A program made the position numbers and the translations under genes. The notes below the pieces were generated by a model that had not been told where the DNA came from, made no database searches, and saw only the letters and a list, made by a program, of their open reading frames with translations. 64,000 bases of DNA from CAJBVG01 sp943371425. GTDB lineage: Bacteria; Bacteroidota; Bacteroidia; Sphingobacteriales; Sphingobacteriaceae. Below are positions 58,604 to 64,000 of this stretch, in pieces (position 1 is the first letter of the stretch; each line of letters starts with the position of its first letter). The stretch spans positions 62,001 to 126,000 of the forward strand of contig CALRUR010000008.1 in the NCBI GenBank assembly GCA_943371425.1. The letters are read 5' to 3'.

Positions 58604-58670
58604 GAAGATTCGAAAGACTAAAAGGTCGAAAGGCTGAAAATCCGAAAGGCCGTGTAGTCGTATGGTCGTA
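58604..58670. repeat. GTCGAAAG array and a partial GTCGTAT unit at the PepSY gene 3' end
   Basis: AAAGGTCGAAAGGCTGAAAA units (~58604-58648), then GTGTAGTCGTATGGTCGTA (58652-58670) which ends exactly where the PepSY stop codon (58671-58673) begins. The GTCGTAT part matches the composite repeat of the 13-27 kb region but lacks its core. Confidence 0.65.
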
Positions 58671-59219
58671 TTAAGCTAGGAGGAACAAAAACAGCAAGGG
58701 AAACACTATTCCTGCCAACGCGAGCTTCCAGCCTCTTCTTTTAAAGGAGAATTTCCCGCTAGAATACATCATGGTGCCTGTAATGGCAATAACAATTAAT
58801 GAAATTCCAAAAACATCACCATAATAAATCCAAAAATTGGAAGTGTTTTTATGCAGCTTCATCATGTGACTAATAATTGGGGTGTTCACAAATTTCGTAA
58901 CCTCTGCCTTTCCTGTTTTTAAATTGATATCTACATCTGTTTTATCGCATAAAATTCGCCACTCTCCTTTTTTAACCGACTGCCTTTTAAATTTATCATC
59001 GATACCATTTTCTAGTAATATTTTTTTTGCTAACTCATCGCTCGCATTTAATTCATCAATTGCAGTGGTTTGAAAAGCACTTTTTTCAATTGTATATTTT
59101 TCTGGATGCCACTGGTTTCTATGGTTCATCATTATGCCAGATGCTGCAAATGATATAATCAAACCGATGTAAAAATATCCTAAATCGCGGTGAAGGTTTC
59201 TAGAGTTAAATTTCATCAT
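58671..59219 (-). CDS. PepSY-associated transmembrane protein
   Basis: 182 residues, three transmembrane helices (~12-31, ~130-152, ~162-181) and a periplasmic PepSY-like segment between the first two (KTDVDINLKTGKAEVTKFVN). The start MMKFNSRNLHRDLGYFYIG is a common opening of this family, whose members accompany TonB-dependent siderophore or metal receptors, sometimes with reductase roles. Its ATG is 1 nt beyond the receptor stop, so it is in the same operon. Either of two adjacent ATGs could be used. Confidence 0.82.
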   Translation of the reverse strand: MMKFNSRNLHRDLGYFYIGLIISFAASGIMMNHRNQWHPEKYTIEKSAFQTTAIDELNASDELAKKILLENGIDDKFKRQSVKKGEWRILCDKTDVDINLKTGKAEVTKFVNTPIISHMMKLHKNTSNFWIYYGDVFGISLIVIAITGTMMYSSGKFSFKRRGWKLALAGIVFPLLFLFLLA

Positions 59220-59220
59220 C

Positions 59221-61428
59221 TTAATTTCTTATTGAATATTGCAAACCTACATAATAAGTTCGAGGGTCTGATGGTAAAATGCCTGGCCCTGGGTAACCCT
59301 CTGCTCTACGTGTAAAATACATTTCGTTTAACAAATTATTTATACCTGCAGAAACAGAAAAGTTTTTCCAACGGTAATCCATAGATAAATCAACCACAGA
59401 ATATGCCGGTATAATTCCGCCAACAGCATTCGTAGTTTCTAGCGCATTACTTGCATCTGCAAACTGTTTAGTTAAATAGGTATATTGTAAACTAGCCGAA
59501 AAATTTGATTGCTTTATTTGTAAACCTGTTTTAAAATTGAGCTCTGGCACATATTCTACCATATTGCCATTTATACTTGGATCTTCACCCCCTAAATAAA
59601 TTGCATTTATTAAAGCTACATTCACAAAATATTTTAATTGAAGTTTTGCATCCTTCTTAAACCACCGAACTAGGTCGGTTTCAACAAAACTCTCTATCCC
59701 AATATTTCTAGAATCTGCTACATTTGTTCTATACCTGTAAATCTGATAGGTAGTAGTATCCGATTTTAATAAGTTACCAATTCTATCGTTATATTTTAAT
59801 AAGAAAAATGTAAAATCGTATGTTATGAACGAGGATTTATTTCCTCTAAAGCCAATATCCATAGACATTCCCGACTCATCCTTTAAATTTGGATCAACTA
59901 TTAAATTCGGATTGAGAACTCTCATATCATTAAAATTTATGGAACGATAATTTTGAGAAATGTTAATATAAATTTCATTGTTTTCTGTTGGTTTAAATGA
60001 AGCACCTAAACCTGCTAAGGCGAAATTCCTCGACGAATTTCGATTGTCGTCTATTCTATTTTTATAAATAATTGTACCCGCTAAATTTCTTTGTATATCA
60101 TTATAAAAACCGCTGGCTTGTGTATTTATTATTTCATAACGTAAACCTGGAGTAATGCTCCATTGTGGATTTATGTTGAATAAAAATTCGGAAAACAAGG
60201 CAATGTTTTTACTTGGAAAAGTAAAATCAGAATAGTCTAAAGATTCTGGATTTAAAAATTGAAAATCGTTTTTATTCCCCGTCGCATTTGCATTTGCTAA
60301 GCCTTGTTGCCTATGTGTATTGCCTTGGTAATAACGTGCACCAATAATAAAAGTGGAAGGTAAAGAATTGTACAGGAAGCTGTGTAGTAAACGAGTTTCG
60401 TTTCCGAAATTATTGTATTGGTCTGTCCACAAATCGCGCTCTCTCATTGGGTCTGCTCTATTAATAAAACCAAGTACCCCCAAGGCATTACGCTGTGCAT
60501 TTAAATAGAAAAATTTATTATTTATTTTCCATGATGAATTAATAACATAATCATAAGTTACCGCAGAAAGTGCCCATTTAACTTGGAACCAATTGCGTGT
60601 TCTAAATACTTGGCTAGGATCATTTGCAAATTGCGCATCGGTTAATCCTCCGGGCTGTTGCGCTAAATAATACATATAGGTTTGTTCGAATTTTATTTTC
60701 GAATGTGCATTTATAGTATATTCAAAATTTCCAAAATAAGTATGCTGATTAAAATTTGAATAGGCTCTCCAAGAACTTCCTTGTTTATATTGATAGAAGT
60801 GGTAGGTATTCCATTTTTTCTTGAAATAACCAATACTAGTATTACTAGTAAATAAGCCATAGGAAGCCATGGTATTCTTTTGGCTAAGTTGTAACCCTTG
60901 AATTTCTTTTGCCTTTTTTAGTTTGAAATTTATAAACCCACCAAACTGAGTTCCATATTGTAAGGAGGCCGCACCTCTAACAATTTCAATACGCTCCACC
61001 ATATCGGTGGCTGGTGTGTAATAACTTTCGGGGTAACCCAATGCATCCGCACTAATGTCGTATCCATTTTGTCGGGTGTTAAAATTAGAAACTCTGTTAG
61101 GGTTTAAGCCTCTGCCTCCTATGCCTAATTGCAAGCCGGCTCCTTCGTTTTCAAAAATATTAAGGCCTGCGACTTTAGAAAATATTTGTCGCGCATTATT
61201 ACTTCCTGTATTAGCATTTATTTCTGAAAGTACAATTACTTCCGATTTTTTCGATGCATAAATTGCATCCGCTTCTACATTTCGCAAGCGCATAAAACTC
61301 ATTTTTTCGGCTTGGTCTTTTACCAACACTTCAGACACTTCAACCTTCATAGTGTCTTTTAAACTTTGTTGTGCAAACACATTGGCACACAAACACAAAA
61401 AAACAATAATTATACTGCTACTTTTCAT
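59221..61428 (-). CDS. TonB-dependent outer-membrane receptor (FecA-like)
   Basis: 735 residues with a signal peptide (1-19, ending VFA). The plug domain covers ~50-170 (VIVLSEINANTGSNNARQIF; NIFENEGAGLQLGIGGRGLN; VERIEIVRGAASLQYGTQFG) and a 22-strand barrel follows, ending with the aromatic C-terminal YYVGLQYSIRN. It resembles FecA/FhuE-type ferric-chelate receptors. No N-terminal carboxypeptidase-like extension is present. Its start overlaps the HTTM stop by 11 nt. With the imelysin gene upstream, ferric complexes are the likely cargo, but this is inference. Confidence 0.92.
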   Translation of the reverse strand: MKSSSIIIVFLCLCANVFAQQSLKDTMKVEVSEVLVKDQAEKMSFMRLRNVEADAIYASKKSEVIVLSEINANTGSNNARQIFSKVAGLNIFENEGAGLQLGIGGRGLNPNRVSNFNTRQNGYDISADALGYPESYYTPATDMVERIEIVRGAASLQYGTQFGGFINFKLKKAKEIQGLQLSQKNTMASYGLFTSNTSIGYFKKKWNTYHFYQYKQGSSWRAYSNFNQHTYFGNFEYTINAHSKIKFEQTYMYYLAQQPGGLTDAQFANDPSQVFRTRNWFQVKWALSAVTYDYVINSSWKINNKFFYLNAQRNALGVLGFINRADPMRERDLWTDQYNNFGNETRLLHSFLYNSLPSTFIIGARYYQGNTHRQQGLANANATGNKNDFQFLNPESLDYSDFTFPSKNIALFSEFLFNINPQWSITPGLRYEIINTQASGFYNDIQRNLAGTIIYKNRIDDNRNSSRNFALAGLGASFKPTENNEIYINISQNYRSINFNDMRVLNPNLIVDPNLKDESGMSMDIGFRGNKSSFITYDFTFFLLKYNDRIGNLLKSDTTTYQIYRYRTNVADSRNIGIESFVETDLVRWFKKDAKLQLKYFVNVALINAIYLGGEDPSINGNMVEYVPELNFKTGLQIKQSNFSASLQYTYLTKQFADASNALETTNAVGGIIPAYSVVDLSMDYRWKNFSVSAGINNLLNEMYFTRRAEGYPGPGILPSDPRTYYVGLQYSIRN

Positions 61429-62755
61429 CCTTCAAAATCCAATTCTTAGCTCTCCAACTATTTTGTTCTTTACTTAAATCTACGGTAGGGTCTATAAATC
61501 TTTTAGAACCTCTTCCATTTAAATTCACAAAAACATCTGCCATAATTTTAGGCTCTTTCATCCCAATGTTTGTATAATATTGTTTTAATTGATGTGCATA
61601 CTGTACCAACATATCTGGCTGCGTAGCCATCATTTTCTCTTGGTTCATGCTTAAAAAATCTCGATTGTTTACATCTATTTTCTTACCTGTTTCAGCATCA
61701 ACAGCATAAAAAAATGCAGTGCCTGCTTTTTCCATCAACATTACTCTCCATGAAAACCTGTAGCCTTGTTCTGTCCAATATAAATTACCCGGATAAACTA
61801 TATATCTAAGAGGCACCAAAATTTGAATGAAAAAATAGATCAGAAAAAAATAGCTGAATAGTTTAGAATTACTTAATGGTTTCTGAACAAATACGGCATT
61901 TTTTGTTTTCAATACTTTAGAAAGCATCCTCAATAAACTCTCATGAAAATTAGATGAGAAGAAAATTAAGGTTGATACAATCATAATGTACGGGAACATT
62001 CCTATTGGGAACAAAATACGAGTGAGTATATGGAACAGTATAACAAAAAAATATGCATAGATTCTAGTTCTCTTATACAATAAAAAGAAAACAATAAATA
62101 AATCGTAAAATGCTCCGAACCAAGAGAACACATAAGCCAGCCATTCAAAAGTTAATAAGTTACCAATTAAGGGCAAATGAGATTGAGCAGGCAACCATAT
62201 TTTTAAAGGCAAAGCATGCAAAAGCCAATCGGCATTTAACTTTGCAAGTCCCGCAAAAATATATACAATGGCTAATTGACCTTTTAAAAACCACAATACA
62301 TATTCTGTAGTTTTATTGGTTGCATGTACTCGTTTAAAATAAACATCTAAAGAAAATCTTTTATGTGCCGGAAGAAATATTAATATAAATGCAATTAAAC
62401 TTACAAAGTAGTAATGGTTTAAATAGTTCGATTTATCTAACAGTTCAACATAAGTAAAACAAAGAAAAAAAACTAGTGCAGAAATTCTATAAAACAAACC
62501 CAACATAATAGTACTTGCAGCAACCAACATAGCTGCAAATACTATATACATTGAGTTTCCGGCCAATGGTTTTAACCAATAAAACCCCTCAAACGGAAAA
62601 TACATTTTGGGCATGATGTAAAAATCATGCACCCAACCCATCATCATAAATCTGATGGTAGAGAAAAGCATCATTAAACCAAATAAAATACGAAACACCA
62701 CTAAAGGGGCGTTCGATTTTTCTTGGTTAAAATATGTACTTATAAACTTTAACAT
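61418..62755 (-). CDS. HTTM-domain membrane protein, vitamin K-dependent gamma-carboxylase-like
   Basis: 445 residues. An N-terminal membrane domain with about seven helices (residues ~18-310, HTTM) is followed by a ~130-residue soluble tail. Two motifs match my recollection of human gamma-glutamyl carboxylase: DKSNYLNHYYFVSL (~107-120) with His114, and IVYIFAGLAKLNADWL (~163-178) where Lys172 occupies the position of the catalytic-base lysine. The tail continues WTEQGYRFSWRVMLMEKAG, also carboxylase-like. The start overlaps the imelysin stop (TAATG) and the end overlaps the receptor start by 11 nt, so it is fully coupled within this operon. Substrate and activity in bacteria are unknown. Confidence 0.85.
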   Translation of the reverse strand: MLKFISTYFNQEKSNAPLVVFRILFGLMMLFSTIRFMMMGWVHDFYIMPKMYFPFEGFYWLKPLAGNSMYIVFAAMLVAASTIMLGLFYRISALVFFLCFTYVELLDKSNYLNHYYFVSLIAFILIFLPAHKRFSLDVYFKRVHATNKTTEYVLWFLKGQLAIVYIFAGLAKLNADWLLHALPLKIWLPAQSHLPLIGNLLTFEWLAYVFSWFGAFYDLFIVFFLLYKRTRIYAYFFVILFHILTRILFPIGMFPYIMIVSTLIFFSSNFHESLLRMLSKVLKTKNAVFVQKPLSNSKLFSYFFLIYFFIQILVPLRYIVYPGNLYWTEQGYRFSWRVMLMEKAGTAFFYAVDAETGKKIDVNNRDFLSMNQEKMMATQPDMLVQYAHQLKQYYTNIGMKEPKIMADVFVNLNGRGSKRFIDPTVDLSKEQNSWRAKNWILKDEK

Positions 62756-63846
62756 TAATCTCCATCATTATCTTGGTACGTAATCATTATACCCAATGCC
62801 GATGGCATATCTGTTTTGGTATAAATAATACAACGTTGAACTTCTGTGTAGGCTGTTTCTACTAGGCTTGGCTGATTTTTAATTGCCTCTGATAAATTAG
62901 AAGGTAATGCATCAATCGCATTTTTAGCGTTAGTTAATTGCTCAACAATTTTTAAATCTAAATCTACTCCATTGTTTTTTGCAGATACCGCTCTCAAATA
63001 TTCATCTAAGCCAGTGCCTAAAATTTGATCGTTAACATTGCCTGCAAAAATGTTTTTTATAGAATTTAAGTTTAACAACAAGAGCTCTTTTGATATACCA
63101 GAATAGTAGCCTTCTACCATGTGAGGCAAAGGCGTTCCCATTGTTTTTTTACCTAATGGAATTCCTAGTTTCGCAGTTTTAATTAACTCTAAATCGAAAT
63201 TTAATTGGTTTACTAATTGACCTAATGAGCTACCAATATCTACACCATCTTTGGCGCTAAAGTCATCTCTATAAGATTGGCTTGCCCAGGTAGTATTCAC
63301 AAAATTTACATTAGTAAGTAAATCATTTATTACAGCATCAATATAAAGTTGATTCTCAATTTTGCTTAGATAACTTATTGCTTCTGCATCATTTTTAAAA
63401 AATAAAAAATCTAAAGCAGGCAAGCCTTTTGCATCTAAGTTAGAAGCGGCGCCTAAATTATAATTTGCATTACGAATGTTTGTGCTAATTTTAAAAGTAT
63501 CCGTAGGATATGTGTTTACATTAGCGCGTAGCAATACTTGTTCCGCTGGTCCCAATTCGAAAATGCTAGAATATTGCCAAGCTTTATAGCTTTCTACAAA
63601 ATAATATCGGAGTGTAGATAAATTTGCATTATTGGGTTGCGCTTTAAATTTTTTCCAGAGCGTATCCATTGCAAGAACATTATCATTCAACAATTTGTAA
63701 TGACGTGGAATTATATGGTCTGCGTAATGTTGTAATAAGCTCTTTCTATCAAAATCTACTTTCTTAGAAAGCATATTATCCTCCTTGCATGAACTTGCAA
63801 AGAGGATAATAGTTATAAGTAAAAACCCAATATTTTTTTTCATCAA
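62755..63846 (-). CDS. imelysin-family lipoprotein
   Basis: 363 residues. Signal peptide ends at Cys20 (ILFASSC lipobox), so it is membrane anchored, probably facing the periplasm or cell surface. The imelysin domain (~40-360) is helical; GLPALDFLFF matches the conserved central helix and DGVDIGSSLGQLVNQLN the later region. The typical GxHxxE metal motif is not obvious to me. Imelysins are iron-regulated and iron-transport linked. It overlaps the HTTM gene by one base. Either of two N-terminal ATGs may be used. Confidence 0.82.
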   Translation of the reverse strand: MMKKNIGFLLITIILFASSCKEDNMLSKKVDFDRKSLLQHYADHIIPRHYKLLNDNVLAMDTLWKKFKAQPNNANLSTLRYYFVESYKAWQYSSIFELGPAEQVLLRANVNTYPTDTFKISTNIRNANYNLGAASNLDAKGLPALDFLFFKNDAEAISYLSKIENQLYIDAVINDLLTNVNFVNTTWASQSYRDDFSAKDGVDIGSSLGQLVNQLNFDLELIKTAKLGIPLGKKTMGTPLPHMVEGYYSGISKELLLLNLNSIKNIFAGNVNDQILGTGLDEYLRAVSAKNNGVDLDLKIVEQLTNAKNAIDALPSNLSEAIKNQPSLVETAYTEVQRCIIYTKTDMPSALGIMITYQDNDGD

Positions 63847-63852
63847 TGTAAA

Positions 63853-64000
63853 TTATAATATGTCTTTTACAGCACTTAAATTATAAATGTTTGCAATTTT
63901 TGTTTTTAACTCATCAATCTGAGCTAAAGTTATGGTGTAATTATTATCGCCCAAAATATTCAACAAGTCTGTAATTTGCTCGTTCGTGATTTTCTTTTTC
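63853..64000 (-). CDS. 3' end of an upstream operon gene (partial, runs off the window)
   Basis: Open minus-strand frame from the window edge to a TAA at 63853, reading KKITNEQITDLLNILGDNNY and then TITLAQIDELKTKI with an end AVKDIL. It is 6 nt before the imelysin start, so it is the preceding operon gene. In related operons this place is often taken by a DUF4856-type protein, but too little is visible to assign it. Confidence 0.6.
   Translation of the reverse strand, partial: KKKITNEQITDLLNILGDNNYTITLAQIDELKTKIANIYNLSAVKDIL

Overview
The window comes from a low-GC member of the Bacteroidota, probably a Chitinophagales- or Sphingobacteriales-like lineage; rank below phylum is inference. Evidence: four type IX secretion (T9SS) cargo proteins with C-terminal sorting domains, a TonB/imelysin iron-type operon, Reg_prop/Y_Y_Y histidine kinase architecture, a SulP plus beta-carbonic anhydrase pair, and two promoters matching the Bacteroidetes consensus (TTG or TTTG, 19-20 nt, TAnnTTTG).

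Layout. 1-12 kb: end of pruA, carbonic anhydrase and SulP bicarbonate-type transporter, an acyl-CoA carboxylase carboxyltransferase, an M42 aminopeptidase, a two-component pair (7TMR-like periplasmic propeller kinase plus NarL regulator) and an M13 metallopeptidase lipoprotein. 13-29 kb: accessory region with three related T9SS surface proteins, a LamG-type T9SS protein, a lipocalin lipoprotein, an NfeD-like/flotillin pair, a methyltransferase and a transglutaminase-like protein. Nine copies of a composite intergenic repeat, always in the same orientation, lie here; four are followed by very long hairpins. 29-32 kb: dnaK and an unknown lipoprotein. 32.6-50.9 kb, all on the minus strand: the str-S10-spc-alpha ribosomal super-operon from rpsL to rplQ, with secY, map, infA, rpmJ and rpoA, but no tuf. 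51-53.6 kb: tRNA-Gln, prs, rplY(ctc), pth. 54-58.6 kb: DUF2723 membrane glycosyltransferase-like protein, a small unknown protein, accA. 58.7-64 kb: a tightly overlapping minus-strand operon (partial unknown gene, imelysin lipoprotein, HTTM/vitamin-K-carboxylase-like membrane protein, TonB-dependent receptor, PepSY protein) that looks like an outer-membrane metal (probably iron) uptake system.

The most unusual features are not genes. Almost every intergenic gap outside the ribosomal operon carries short-period (7-8 nt) tandem arrays of several unrelated sequences, commonly starting directly at a stop codon, and often forming inverted repeats. In one place a repeat supplies the last ~17 codons of a gene. 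The two adjacent T9SS paralogues share nearly identical sorting-domain DNA and 3' repeats while the rest of each gene has diverged. The second item of interest is a carboxylase-like HTTM enzyme with its catalytic lysine motif embedded in a metal-uptake operon. No transposase, CRISPR array, rRNA or prophage was seen.
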